Shown here: one piece after another, positions 23,302 through 32,486 of the stretch
Numbering within the stretch: the first letter of the stretch is position 1
Layout of the letters: every line of letters starts with the position of its first letter
Source of the DNA: Anaerolineales bacterium
GTDB lineage: Bacteria; Chloroflexota; Anaerolineae; Anaerolineales; Villigracilaceae
DNA length: 64,000 bases
Assembly: GCA_015075275.1 (NCBI GenBank)
Contig: JABTUU010000002.1
Coordinates: forward strand, 868,001-932,000
Direction: 5' to 3'
Notes under the pieces: generated by a model
The model's database searches: none
What the model was told of the DNA's origin: nothing
Seen by the model: the letters and a program-made list of their open reading frames with translations, nothing else
Translations under genes and position numbers: made by a program

Positions 23302-24417
23302 ATGTCAACTCCTATCGGCGAACTTCTCGATTCGTTAACGGCTCCCGCCGAGTTATATGAAAAGCTGCCGAATAAAGCCGTACGCTGTTTTGCGTGTGGG
23401 CATCGTTGTTTGATTCGCAAGGGCAAGCGTGGAATCTGTCAAGTGCGCTTCAACCGCGACGGCGAACTGTGCGCGCCGCGCGGATATGTGGCTGCGCTTC
23501 AAAGCGACCCAGTGGAAAAGAAGCCGTTTTATCACGTCTTGCCGAGCGCGACCGCTCTAACGTTTGGCATGCTCGGTTGCGACTTTCACTGCGGGTATTG
23601 TCAAAACTGGCTGACCTCGCAAGCCTTGCGCGACCCGGCTTCGGACGCATCGGTAAATTTCATTCGGAAGATTTCGCCTGAGGAGATGGTTGCTTACGCG
23701 AGAAAAACAAAGGCTGCGCTTGTTGTTTCTTCATACAACGAACCATTGATCTCCAGCGAGTGGGCGGTGGAAATTTTCAAAGAGGCGAAAGCCGCCGGGT
23801 TGATGTGCGCGTACGTTTCAAATGGGAATAATACGCCGGAGGCTCTGGAATATCTTGCGCCTTATCTATCCGCGTACAAGATTGACCTGAAGTGTATGAG
23901 CGATAAAAACTATCGCAAACTGGGCGGCGTGTTGCAAAATATTCTGGATGGAATTAAGCGCGCGCACGACGCCGGGCTATGGGTTGAGATCGTCACCCTG
24001 ACGATTCCGGGTTTCAACGATTCTAATGAAGAGTTATGGGATGCGGCGCGATATATCGCCGGCGTTTCAAAAGATATCCCTTGGCATGTGACCGCGTTCC
24101 ACAAAGAATATAAAATGACCGACCCCGACAACACCGATGCAAAAACTCTGCTTCGCGCGGCTGAGATCGGGCGCGAAGCCGGGTTGAAATTTGTGTACGC
24201 CGGGAATTTGCCCGGTCAAGTGGGAGAGTACGAAGACACAATCTGCCCGGGATGCAACTTCCGATTGATCAAAAGGCAGGGGTATATCATTCAAGAGTAT
24301 CGCATCAGCGGCGAAGGGAAATGCCCGCAATGTGGAGAAACCATCCCTGGACTATGGCATACAGATCCGGCGCAAGCGGTAATGAACCAATCCAATGCGC
24401 CGTTGCCCGTTTACTAA
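23302..24417 (+). CDS. amrS: AmmeMemoRadiSam system radical SAM enzyme
   Basis: A 371-residue radical SAM protein of the AmrS type, related to pyruvate formate-lyase activases. The 4Fe-4S cluster motif is CDFHCGYC (Cys93, 97, 100). An N-terminal CFACGHRC...GICQVR segment and a C-terminal CPGC...CPQCG pair form family-typical extra cysteine sites. SDPVEKKPFYHVLPSATAL is diagnostic for the group. The reaction is not established. The usual partners (AmmeMemo MEMO-like and AMMECR1-like genes) are not adjacent. Confidence 0.9.
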   Translation: MSTPIGELLDSLTAPAELYEKLPNKAVRCFACGHRCLIRKGKRGICQVRFNRDGELCAPRGYVAALQSDPVEKKPFYHVLPSATALTFGMLGCDFHCGYCQNWLTSQALRDPASDASVNFIRKISPEEMVAYARKTKAALVVSSYNEPLISSEWAVEIFKEAKAAGLMCAYVSNGNNTPEALEYLAPYLSAYKIDLKCMSDKNYRKLGGVLQNILDGIKRAHDAGLWVEIVTLTIPGFNDSNEELWDAARYIAGVSKDIPWHVTAFHKEYKMTDPDNTDAKTLLRAAEIGREAGLKFVYAGNLPGQVGEYEDTICPGCNFRLIKRQGYIIQEYRISGEGKCPQCGETIPGLWHTDPAQAVMNQSNAPLPVY

Positions 24418-24431
24418 ATCCTCTTTTGCTG

Positions 24432-24437
24432 TATAAT
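24432..24437 (+). promoter_or_regulatory. -10 element for the peptide-type ABC importer
   Basis: TATAAT 105 bp upstream of the GTG start at 24543. A possible -35 (TTTACT at 24410-24415) is 16 bp away and overlaps the end of amrS. Confidence 0.45.
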
Positions 24438-24542
24438 CTGCCCATTATCCACACGGAAAGGAGCGCCTCTCGACAAAATATTCCATCCTCTCTTCATGCT
24501 TGTACGCAACAAAACTCAAAAAATTCTCTCAGGAGGAGAAAC

Positions 24543-26282
24543 GTGAAACGTAACCTATTTTTAGCGCTATCGCTGCTTATCCTCGCGAGCATGGCTCTTG
24601 CGGCGTGCGGACCTGCTGCGACGAGCGCTCCCGCGGAACCTGCTGCGACGACCGCTCCCGTAGAGCCCGCCGCGACAACCGCGCCTGTGGAGCCTTCGGC
24701 TCCTTTCGAAGGCATGAGCGTGGCAGCGCCCAACTGTGACTACGGCGGCGAGTTCAAGTCCATCGAAGCGGTGGATGAATTCACCGTTAAAGTCTCGCTG
24801 TGCGTTCCTGATCCGGCTTTCCCGTCCAAGATCGCATTTTCTTCTTTTGCGATTCAGCCCGCGGAACATTTGGAAGCCACTGGCGGCTCTCCGCTTGAAA
24901 ATCCCGTCGGAACGGGTCCTTACCAAGTTACATCGTGGGAGCGCGGCAACCAATTAGTCTTCTCTCGCTTCGACGGCTATTGGGGCGAACCCGCTATGAG
25001 CAAAACGCTCGTGTTCCGCTGGAGCACCGAATCGGCGCAACGCTTGCTCGAACTGCAATCTGGCTCTGTTGACGGCATTGACAACCCCGGTCCCGACGAC
25101 TTTGCTACGATCGAAGCCGACTCGAATCTTCAGTTGATTCCGCGTCCGGCGTTGAACATTATGTACATCGGTTTCAATAACAATCCGAAAGTTGACGGTT
25201 TTGACAATAGCAAGAATCCGTTAGCCAACGAAAAAGTCCGCGAAGCGATCGCTATGGGCATTGATCGCCAACGCATTGTGGATAACTTCTATCCCGCTGG
25301 CTCCGAAGTCGCTTCGCATTTCTCCCCGTGCGCCATTCCGAATGGTTGCGTGGGCGAAGACTGGTACGGCTTTGACGCCGCCGCAGCCAAGGCGTTGCTC
25401 GCCGAAGCTGGTTATGCGGATGGCTTTGAAACAGTTTTGAACTATCGCGACGTGGTTCGCAGCTACTTGCCCGATCCGAATATTGTGGCGCAAGACATCC
25501 AATCTCAATTGAAGACGAACCTGAACATCACTGTTAAGATCGAAGTGATGGAATCTGGCGCCTTCCTTGACGCTGCCGACTCCGGAAAATTGACCGGCCT
25601 GTACTTGCTGGGCTGGGGCGCTGACTATCCCGATCAGACCAACTTCCTGGGCTACCACTTTGGCGCTGGCTCTTCCGCGCAATTTGGCGATAAATTCCCC
25701 GACATTGTAGAAGCTCTCGATAAAGGCGCTCAACTTGCTTCTGATGCGGAACGCGCTCCATTCTACGAAGCCGCGAACAACGCCATCAAACAGCATGTGC
25801 CCATGATCCCTGTCGCGCATGGCGGTTCCGCTGTGGCGTACAAGGCTGGCTTGCAAGGCAACCCGCACTCTAGCCCGCTCGGCAATGAAAGCTTCGCTGT
25901 TATGGGCAATGGCACCGACACCTTCGTCTGGATGCAGAACGCCGAACCCATCTCGCTCTACTGCGCGGATGAAACCGACGGCGAATCCTTGCGCGCTTGC
26001 GAGCAGGTAACCCAGTCTCTCCTCGGCTACGAAATTGGCGACACTGCGGTTGAACCGGTATTGGCAGAATCCTATGAAGCCAACAGCGACCTGACCGAGT
26101 GGACCTTCCACTTGCGCCAGGGCGTTAAGTTCCACGACGGCTCCTCCTTCGACGCGAACGACGTTGTCACGTCTCTCGCTGTACAATGGGACGCCGCGAA
26201 TCCCCTTCACAAGGGCAACACCGGCGCATTCTCCTACTGGAGCGGTCTCTTTGGGGCCTTCCTGAACGCGCCCGCTCAGTAA
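24543..26282 (+). CDS. SBP_bac_5 (DppA/OppA type) binding lipoprotein with circularly permuted domain order
   Basis: A 579-residue lipoprotein. The GTG start follows AGGAGGAGAAAC, and the lipobox is LAAC (Cys22). A repetitive Ala/Pro/Thr linker runs to about residue 57. The sequence then enters the family's middle: IEAVDEFTVKVSL (from residue 74), NPVGTGPYQV, FDGYWG, ALNIMYIGFN, and the C-terminal lobe up to about 460. Only then come family N-terminal elements: AEPISLYCADETDGES (from 467), EQVTQSLLGYE, LAESYEANSDLTEWTFHLRQ with GVKFHDGSSF, and NPLHKGNTGAFSYW. In DppA/OppA those elements come first and lead directly into the 'VKKVDDNTVQF' type segment. The domain is thus complete but circularly permuted. 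Ligand is probably a peptide, unproven. DppB and DppC homologues follow. Confidence 0.85.
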   Translation: MKRNLFLALSLLILASMALAACGPAATSAPAEPAATTAPVEPAATTAPVEPSAPFEGMSVAAPNCDYGGEFKSIEAVDEFTVKVSLCVPDPAFPSKIAFSSFAIQPAEHLEATGGSPLENPVGTGPYQVTSWERGNQLVFSRFDGYWGEPAMSKTLVFRWSTESAQRLLELQSGSVDGIDNPGPDDFATIEADSNLQLIPRPALNIMYIGFNNNPKVDGFDNSKNPLANEKVREAIAMGIDRQRIVDNFYPAGSEVASHFSPCAIPNGCVGEDWYGFDAAAAKALLAEAGYADGFETVLNYRDVVRSYLPDPNIVAQDIQSQLKTNLNITVKIEVMESGAFLDAADSGKLTGLYLLGWGADYPDQTNFLGYHFGAGSSAQFGDKFPDIVEALDKGAQLASDAERAPFYEAANNAIKQHVPMIPVAHGGSAVAYKAGLQGNPHSSPLGNESFAVMGNGTDTFVWMQNAEPISLYCADETDGESLRACEQVTQSLLGYEIGDTAVEPVLAESYEANSDLTEWTFHLRQGVKFHDGSSFDANDVVTSLAVQWDAANPLHKGNTGAFSYWSGLFGAFLNAPAQ

Positions 26283-26307
26283 GCAAGTTAGAAGCTCGTT
26301 TTTACGT

Positions 26308-26341
26308 CATTCTCCCGGCGAGGAAACTCGCCGGGAGAATG
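26308..26341 (+). terminator. Stable hairpin between the binding protein and dppB
   Basis: Perfect 15-bp stem CATTCTCCCGGCGAG/CTCGCCGGGAGAATG with a GAAA tetraloop. There is no T tract, so it is more likely an mRNA-stabilising or attenuating hairpin than a full terminator. This would favour more binding protein than permease. Confidence 0.7.
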
Positions 26342-26351
26342 CAAATTTCTC

Positions 26352-27431
26352 ATGGTTACTTATATCATCCGACGCATCCTCCTTAGCATTCCCGTGTTGA
26401 TTGGCATTCTGTTCGCCACATTCGCATTGAGCCGTTTGATTCCGAGCGACCCCTGCCGTGCTATGTTGGGCGAAAAAGCCACTGATATTGTATGTAATGA
26501 ATTTATTGCGCGTCATGGGTTGGACAAACCGATCCCTACGCAATTCGCCGTTTATATGGGGGAGGTCTTTAAGGGCGACTTTGGACGATCTTTTCGTTTT
26601 TCCTTGCCAATAACCGAACTTATTATGCAGCGTCTGCCGACTACCGTCGAATTGGCGTTTGCGGCGCTGATGCTCAGCGTCGTCATTGGGATTTCGCTGG
26701 GAATCATCTCGGCGGTGCGCCATAATTCATGGATTGACGTTGTAACGATGCTCTGGGCAAATATTGGCGTTTCGATGCCGGTCTTCTGGTTGGGGCTCAT
26801 GTTGGCTTATATTTTTTCGCTGACCTTAAAAGGCACGCCGTTTCAGTTGCCTCCCTCCGGGCGGCTTTCACCGGGATTGATCCCCGTTCCATTCTACGAA
26901 GTGTGGAGTTTGGACTTGGTCAAGGGGACCTTCGCATTTATTATCGCTGATTTTGTTTCTCGAATGCAGGTTATTAATAGTATCTTATCGGGCGATCACA
27001 AAGTCCTTAAAGACGCTGTGCAACACTTAATCTTGCCTGCTTTCGCGCTTTCAACGATCTCTACCGCGTTAATCGCGCGCATGACGCGTTCCTCGATGCT
27101 TGAAGTGCTTGGGCAAGACTATATTCGCACGGCGCGCGCAAAAGGATTGCGCTATAGGGCGGTTATCTTAAAACATACGTTGAGAAATGCCCTACTTCCC
27201 ATCGTCACGGTGATCGGCCTTTCGTTGGGCGGTTTGCTCGGCGGCGCGGTATTGACTGAGACCGTGTTTAATTTAGCCGGCGTAGGGCGTATTCTATATG
27301 AAGCGATTACTGCCCGCGATTATGGCATTGTGCAGGGGTTCACCGTTGTGATCGCTGTTTTCTTCGTCGTTGTAAACTTGCTCGTTGATCTCTCTTACGC
27401 GTATCTCGACCCGCGCATACGGTTGGAATAA
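26352..27431 (+). CDS. Peptide-type ABC transporter permease (DppB family)
   Basis: A 359-residue inner-membrane permease. It begins with the family-typical IIRRILLSIPVLIGILFATFAL, then RHGLDKPIPTQFAVYMGEVFKGDFGRSF, and a series of hydrophobic spans. The EAA loop is MLEVLGQDYIRTARAKGLRYRAVILKHTLRNALLP. TETVFNLAGVGRI and DYGIVQGF close the family pattern. It forms the pore with the DppC partner that starts 3 bp after its stop codon. Confidence 0.93.
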   Translation: MVTYIIRRILLSIPVLIGILFATFALSRLIPSDPCRAMLGEKATDIVCNEFIARHGLDKPIPTQFAVYMGEVFKGDFGRSFRFSLPITELIMQRLPTTVELAFAALMLSVVIGISLGIISAVRHNSWIDVVTMLWANIGVSMPVFWLGLMLAYIFSLTLKGTPFQLPPSGRLSPGLIPVPFYEVWSLDLVKGTFAFIIADFVSRMQVINSILSGDHKVLKDAVQHLILPAFALSTISTALIARMTRSSMLEVLGQDYIRTARAKGLRYRAVILKHTLRNALLPIVTVIGLSLGGLLGGAVLTETVFNLAGVGRILYEAITARDYGIVQGFTVVIAVFFVVVNLLVDLSYAYLDPRIRLE

Positions 27432-27433
27432 TC

Positions 27434-28384
27434 ATGGCAAACACTATCTCTACGCTTAACGCGGAAGCGCTTTCGCTCGAATCGGTCAGCCTGTGGAGCG
27501 TCACTTGGAAGCGCCTTCTTCGTCGTAAATCTGCTGTGGTAGGCATCTTTATATTGGGGCTATTGATTTTCATCGCGCTAACGGCGCATTGGCTGGCGCC
27601 CTACGATCCTACCGCTTCCATGCTCGATATTCCCGGCTATACCGGGCAAGCCACAAAACGACTGCCGCCCTGCATTCACCTGTTGGGCTGCTCGCAAGAA
27701 GAGCCGCAGCATATCATGGGGTTGGATGGAAATATTCGCGACGAATTCAGTCGTTTGCTCTATGGCGCGCGCTTAAGTTTGATGGTCGGTTTTGCCACGG
27801 TCACATTTGCAATTGTTATTGGAACTGTTCTTGGCGCGTTAGCGGGATATTTGGGCGGATGGGTGGATAACGCCATCATGCGCGTTATGGATGTGTTGCT
27901 CGCTTTTCCATCTCTTTTACTTGCCATCGCCATCGTTACTGTACTGGGACCTGGGCTGATCAACGCCTTGCTCGCTATTGGAATCGTATCCATTCCCGCC
28001 TATGCGCGCGTCATGCGCAGCAGCGTGCTGTCTGTGCGCGAAATGGACTACGTTTCCGCTACGCGCTCGCTTGGCGGAAATGCCTACGACATACTGTTTC
28101 GTCGCATTTTGCCCAATGCGTTGACGCCGCTTATCGTGCAAGGGACGCTGGGCATCGCCACTGCGATTCTAGACTCGGCTGCCCTTTCTTTCTTAGGGCT
28201 TGGCGCGCAACCTCCGACGCCGGAATGGGGCGCTATGCTCGGCTCAGAGCGTAATCAAGTGTTCACTGCTCCGCACCTTGTGTTTTACCCCGGGCTGGCG
28301 ATCATGCTGACCGTGCTGGCTTTCAACTTGCTCGGCGACGGATTGCGCGACGCGCTCGATCCGCGCTTGGCGCATGTCAGTTAA
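27434..28384 (+). CDS. Peptide-type ABC transporter permease (DppC family)
   Basis: A 316-residue permease. The N-terminal WKRLLRRKSAVVGIFILGLLIFIALTAHWLAPYDP segment is typical. The family hallmark GLDGNIRDEFSRLLYGARLSLMVGF corresponds to the usual GTDxxGRDxxSR, with changes. The EAA loop reads VREMDYVSATRSLGGNAYDILFRRILPNALTP. SFLGLGAQPPTPEWGAML is conserved. No DppD/DppF ATPase gene follows, since a terminator closes the operon, so the ATPase must be encoded elsewhere. Confidence 0.92.
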   Translation: MANTISTLNAEALSLESVSLWSVTWKRLLRRKSAVVGIFILGLLIFIALTAHWLAPYDPTASMLDIPGYTGQATKRLPPCIHLLGCSQEEPQHIMGLDGNIRDEFSRLLYGARLSLMVGFATVTFAIVIGTVLGALAGYLGGWVDNAIMRVMDVLLAFPSLLLAIAIVTVLGPGLINALLAIGIVSIPAYARVMRSSVLSVREMDYVSATRSLGGNAYDILFRRILPNALTPLIVQGTLGIATAILDSAALSFLGLGAQPPTPEWGAMLGSERNQVFTAPHLVFYPGLAIMLTVLAFNLLGDGLRDALDPRLAHVS

Positions 28385-28391
28385 GTAAGAT

Positions 28392-28418
28392 AAAAGCCCC
28401 GCGCAACGCGGGGCTTTT
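28392..28418. terminator. Bidirectional terminator after dppC and the ABC exporter
   Basis: Stem AAAAGCCCCGCG/CGCGGGGCTTTT around CAA, with A and T runs on the flanks, placed between two convergent genes. Confidence 0.92.
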
Positions 28419-28440
28419 ATATAGGCTTTCTCGAAAGTGT

Positions 28441-30258
28441 CTAATCGTTGCCGATGAATTCTTTCGCTTTCTCCACATAGGCGAGGCTTTGATGCCTAAA
28501 GTAGGTGTTGTATAACGTGGCGTAATGTCCGCTGCTTGCAAGCAGATCGTTGTGATTGCCCTCTTCAATGATGCTCCCTTTATCCATGACAACGATGCGA
28601 TCCGCCGCCTTGACTGTCGAAAGGCGGTGCGCGATGAGAATGCTGGTTGACTTCTTCAAGATAAGATTTAACGCCTGCTGAATCTGCCACTCGGTGAATG
28701 GATCAATGCTGGCGGTCGCTTCGTCGAGGATGAAGATGGCGGGACGTTGCATCAGCACGCGCATTAATGCCACCAATTGACGCTGCCCCATCGAGAGGTG
28801 CGCGCCTCGTTCGCCGACTTCTGATTGAATCCCGTGCGGAAGCGTTTCCAGCCATTCGCCGTCGCCGATGCTGCGCGCCATTTGTAGAATCTCCGCTTCA
28901 GGCGCTTCGGGCGCCGCATACCGAATATTATCCGCAACAGTGCCGGAGAATAGGAACGGCGCTTGCGATACAATGCCGAGTTGTTTGCGGTATTGCGTGA
29001 GATTAAATTCGCGGATGTCGTTCTTGTCAATTAATAGCCGCCCCTCTTGGAATTCGTAAAAGCGTGCGATCAACTTCGCAATGGACGATTTGCCCGCGCC
29101 GGTATGCCCCACGAGGGCGAGCGTTTCGCCGGGGCGGATGTGCAAGCTGAAGCGGGAGAGAATCGGCTCTTTATCTGTATAGCGAAAATTCAGGTCGTCG
29201 AAGAAGATTTCGCCTTTCAGAGGCGGTACGCTCTTGGAATCGGTCTGCACAACGTTCGGGTCTGCGTCAATAAGCGCGAAGACGCGTTCTGCCGCGGAAA
29301 GCCCGGCTTGGATCTGCGCCCAAAACGCGGAGAGATTCAGCACAGGGAAGAAGAATTCGTCGAGACTCATGATGAAGAGATACCATGCTCCCACCGTAAC
29401 GATGCCTTGCGCTGCGCTCATACCGCCGGTGTACACCAGAATACCGACAAAAATGCCGCTTAACGCGTTGAGCGTTGGGAAGACCAACGATAAGATAAAG
29501 CCGCGTTGCACGTTGACGCGATAGGATTGCTGGTTCGATTCGGCGAATGATTCGAAGATGCTTTTTTCCTGCCGAAAATTCTTAGCGATGGCGATGCCGC
29601 TAATGGTCTCTTTGATCGCGGCGTTGACGTCTGCCATGGCTTTCATGCCGCGCTTCGTGACGCGTCGCGCCATGGCGCGAAATCCCAACGCAACCGCAAA
29701 GATGAACGGCAGGAAGGCGATCAGCAGTAACGTGAGTTTTACATCGGTGCGGAAGAGAACGATGCCCAGCAAGATCGCCCGTACAAATTGCGCGCCCACG
29801 TCGGTGACGATGACGATCAGCTGCCCGAAATCGTTGGTGTCTGAGGTAATGCGCGACACGACGCGCCCTGAAGAAAACTGGTCGTAAAATGAAAGATCGT
29901 GTTCCGCTGCGGCGCGGAAGGCGCGCGCGCGCAGATCCAACACCACGTCTCCTACGGCGCGCACAACGAGGCTGCGCCGCGCCCAGTTTAGCCCCCATAA
30001 GCCGATTCCAATCAGCAAAACTACTAAGCCTACAAGGCTGATCGCAGAGTAAGTCGGCTGATCTTTGAGCATATCAATCATGCGCGAGACTACGATCGGC
30101 AGCGCCGCGCCGACGATCGCTAATGCGATAACGAACAACGTGATCCATGTTAACCGTCGTCTTTGCGAATCGAAGTAACTGAAGATGCGCCGCGTTAGTT
30201 CTCGGTCGGTGTATTGACGATCGTATTTTTCGTCTGCAAGTCCGGTAAAGAAGCCCAT
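28441..30258 (-). CDS. Heterodimeric ABC exporter subunit with catalytic Walker B Glu (TM288-like)
   Basis: A 605-residue half-transporter: six membrane spans (about residues 40-330) and one ATPase domain. Walker A is GHTGAGKSS, the Walker B is IFILDEATASID with the catalytic Glu, and the signature is LSMGQ rather than LSGGQ. This pairs with the adjacent exporter, which has the reverse defects, as in the TM287/TM288 and similar heterodimers. It is probably a drug, lipid or peptide exporter; substrate cannot be told. It follows its partner gene with a 53-bp gap on the same strand. Confidence 0.9.
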   Translation of the reverse strand: MGFFTGLADEKYDRQYTDRELTRRIFSYFDSQRRRLTWITLFVIALAIVGAALPIVVSRMIDMLKDQPTYSAISLVGLVVLLIGIGLWGLNWARRSLVVRAVGDVVLDLRARAFRAAAEHDLSFYDQFSSGRVVSRITSDTNDFGQLIVIVTDVGAQFVRAILLGIVLFRTDVKLTLLLIAFLPFIFAVALGFRAMARRVTKRGMKAMADVNAAIKETISGIAIAKNFRQEKSIFESFAESNQQSYRVNVQRGFILSLVFPTLNALSGIFVGILVYTGGMSAAQGIVTVGAWYLFIMSLDEFFFPVLNLSAFWAQIQAGLSAAERVFALIDADPNVVQTDSKSVPPLKGEIFFDDLNFRYTDKEPILSRFSLHIRPGETLALVGHTGAGKSSIAKLIARFYEFQEGRLLIDKNDIREFNLTQYRKQLGIVSQAPFLFSGTVADNIRYAAPEAPEAEILQMARSIGDGEWLETLPHGIQSEVGERGAHLSMGQRQLVALMRVLMQRPAIFILDEATASIDPFTEWQIQQALNLILKKSTSILIAHRLSTVKAADRIVVMDKGSIIEEGNHNDLLASSGHYATLYNTYFRHQSLAYVEKAKEFIGND

Positions 30259-30311
30259 AGATAGTTCTCTAAATCCTTTAGTTCTCTCGTCTGATATTTA
30301 ATCTTGATGCG

Positions 30312-32078
30312 TTATTCTCGAAAGATCCGTGAATATGCTTCGGAGGTTTCCATCAACTCATCGTGCGAACCGATGGCGGCAATGCGTCCTTTACGGAGGA
30401 CGATGATTAAATCTGCCCAACGAATTTGCGACAAGCGGTGCGTGATAATGAAGGTTGTGCGTCCGCGCGCTGCATTGGAGATGGCGCGTTGAATGCGGTC
30501 TTCGGTAGCGGAATCGATGGCGGAAGTGGAATCGTCTAAAATTAAAATGCGCGGATCGGTGAGGAAGGCGCGCGCCAGCGCGATCCGTTGACGCTGTCCG
30601 CCGGAGAGCGTCGCGCCTCGTTCGCCGACGATAGTTTCGTATTCCTTGTCGAAGGAATGGATAAAGTCATCCGCCTGAGCGGATTGCGCCGCCGCTTCCA
30701 CCTCGCTTGACGACGCGCCCGGCTTGCCAAACGCGATATTGTCGCTGATGGAGCGCGTGAACAGGAAAATATCCTGCTCGATCATGGAGATCTGCGAACG
30801 GAGCGCAGCGAGATTCCAATCGCGCACGTCTACGCCGTCTATAAGAACCTGCCCTTGAGTCGCGTCGTAGGTGCGGTTGATGAGTTTGACGAGCGTGGTC
30901 TTGCCGGCGCCGGTCTGCCCGACAATGGCGACGGTTTGCCCGGCTTTTACCTTGAAGGAAATGCCTTCCAATTCGTTCTCATTTTCCAACCCATAAGAAA
31001 AATTGACGTTGTGAAATTCAACCTCGCCTTTGATCGCGCCGGCGTACCCCGTCGCGTTTTGATCGAGGTTGGTCTCACGATTCATCAATTCGAGAATGCG
31101 GCGCGCGCTGGATAGTCCGAGCGAGACCTGTGAGTAAGCGAAGATGGACGTAAACGTGGGGAAATCTAATAAACGCAATAATCCGAAATATGCTACGACC
31201 GCGCCAACGTTGAGCGCCCCGTTATGGTACAGGATAAGGGCGTGAAATAGCCCGAACGCGTACGCAGCGCCGAGCAGCAGCATGGCGGCGTAACGTCCTT
31301 CGAGATCGCCCTGCTTAACGAACGCATTGCGCACGCGGCTGGCGTTCATCACGAACTTATCCACTTCCGCGTTTTCTTGCGAAGCGCCTTTGACGACTTC
31401 CACGCCGTCCAATGATTCGGACAGATGCGTGTTCATCGTTCCGAATGAAGCGCGCACTTCGTCGGTGATCGGAGCGAGCGTTTTCAAATAACGAAAAAGG
31501 ATGACGAAGTACAGAATGATAAAGGCAATGGGCGTAATGACTAACGATGGATGATAACGTCCCGCCGCAAAGATCGGCATAAGGATGAACACGAACGAGC
31601 CGATCACTAAATTTGCCCCCGGACTGAACATATAGTTGACTTCGCGCACATCGTTCGTCGCGCGCGCCATCGTATCGCCGACCGGCTGTAAGTTGTGGAA
31701 GGTCATGCTCTTGCCGAGCAGAGAGAGGTACAACTCGTCGCGTACTTGTCGCTCCATCTTTTGCGCGAGCAATTCCGCGCCGAAGTTGCGTCCCAATTGC
31801 AACGCGCCGCGGATGATCTGCGAGAAGCCGATGATTAACGCCAGCGGTAAAAGAACGCTGATGTCAGGAGTCGGTTTTAACATTGCGTTGAATGCGTCGC
31901 CGGTTAATACCGGCACGACTGCGGCGAGGGCGGCGTTGCCAAGCGCGCCCAGAATCAACATTACGATGATCCATCCATGGCGCGATGCGTGCGACCAGAC
32001 CCAGCGCGCAGGGCTGGAGCGGTCGTAGACTTTCTGTTGAGATAATGAAAATTCGGCTGGAGCGGTCAATGTGGTCAT
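30312..32078 (-). CDS. Heterodimeric ABC exporter subunit with degenerate Walker B (TM287-like)
   Basis: A 588-residue half-transporter with six membrane spans followed by an ATPase domain. Walker A is GQTGAGKTT, the signature is a canonical LSGGQ, but the Walker B ends ILILDDSTSAID with Asp in place of the catalytic Glu. Its own Walker site together with the partner's LSMGQ would make one degenerate ATP site, while its LSGGQ and the partner's Walker motifs make the active site. It is the first gene of the pair, and an inverted repeat lies just upstream of its start codon. Confidence 0.9.
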   Translation of the reverse strand: MTTLTAPAEFSLSQQKVYDRSSPARWVWSHASRHGWIIVMLILGALGNAALAAVVPVLTGDAFNAMLKPTPDISVLLPLALIIGFSQIIRGALQLGRNFGAELLAQKMERQVRDELYLSLLGKSMTFHNLQPVGDTMARATNDVREVNYMFSPGANLVIGSFVFILMPIFAAGRYHPSLVITPIAFIILYFVILFRYLKTLAPITDEVRASFGTMNTHLSESLDGVEVVKGASQENAEVDKFVMNASRVRNAFVKQGDLEGRYAAMLLLGAAYAFGLFHALILYHNGALNVGAVVAYFGLLRLLDFPTFTSIFAYSQVSLGLSSARRILELMNRETNLDQNATGYAGAIKGEVEFHNVNFSYGLENENELEGISFKVKAGQTVAIVGQTGAGKTTLVKLINRTYDATQGQVLIDGVDVRDWNLAALRSQISMIEQDIFLFTRSISDNIAFGKPGASSSEVEAAAQSAQADDFIHSFDKEYETIVGERGATLSGGQRQRIALARAFLTDPRILILDDSTSAIDSATEDRIQRAISNAARGRTTFIITHRLSQIRWADLIIVLRKGRIAAIGSHDELMETSEAYSRIFRE

Positions 32079-32091
32079 AGCGGAAAAAATT

Positions 32092-32120
32092 CTCTCGTGG
32101 TTTGTTTGACGTCACGAGAG
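32092..32120. promoter_or_regulatory. Candidate operator of the ABC exporter operon
   Basis: A perfect 8-bp inverted repeat CTCTCGTG-N13-CACGAGAG lies 14 bp upstream of the exporter start. The position suits a repressor site or a leader hairpin that hides the ribosome-binding site. No regulator gene is adjacent. Confidence 0.4.
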
Positions 32121-32323
32121 CCCATATCAATTCCTTAGTATGCAGGCGAAATATTCTGGATTTTCGCACTCGGGTCGAGAGGTTGTCTAAACCTTCTAAA
32201 CGAGATGTGTAGCAGCGTTCAAATTCTACCACGTCAAGCGTAACTTCCGATTTGGAGAAGGGTTATCGTATTTAGATTCGTCCGCGCGGATGGTCAAAAA
32301 ATTCTTATTCAAGGAGATTCAAA

Positions 32324-32473
32324 ATGAAAATGCCCTCGACGATTTCTGGTTGGTGCATGTGGTTGTTCTTCCTTTGGTTCGGCGTCGGTTCATTTGTGAC
32401 ATTACCTTTCGCTGCAACGGTTTCCGGCGTACTTGCCCTCGCCTATGCCGTGTTCGCTCTGCTCGGCAAATAA
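32324..32473 (+). CDS. 49-residue hydrophobic membrane peptide
   Basis: I do not recognise this protein. The ATG is preceded by AAGGAG at an 8-nt spacing, and a strong terminator follows 14 bp after the TAA, so the gene boundaries are convincing. The peptide starts MKMPSTISGWCMWLFFLWFG and forms two hydrophobic stretches (about residues 10-26 and 30-47) separated by a short polar turn. It resembles small two-helix membrane proteins. It sits between divergent operons, with no evident partner. Confidence 0.7.
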   Translation: MKMPSTISGWCMWLFFLWFGVGSFVTLPFAATVSGVLALAYAVFALLGK

Positions 32474-32486
32474 CAAGCGTAGTTGT

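Noticed and set aside
24252..24542. Longer N-terminus of the peptide-binding protein (start at 24252)
   Set aside because: That stretch overlaps amrS in another frame, while the GTG at 24543 has a strong ribosome-binding site and begins an ideal lipoprotein signal peptide.
25221..26210. Leftward 329-codon open frame opposite the peptide-binding protein
   Set aside because: The opposite strand encodes an intact conserved protein; the leftward frame matches nothing I know and is an antisense shadow.
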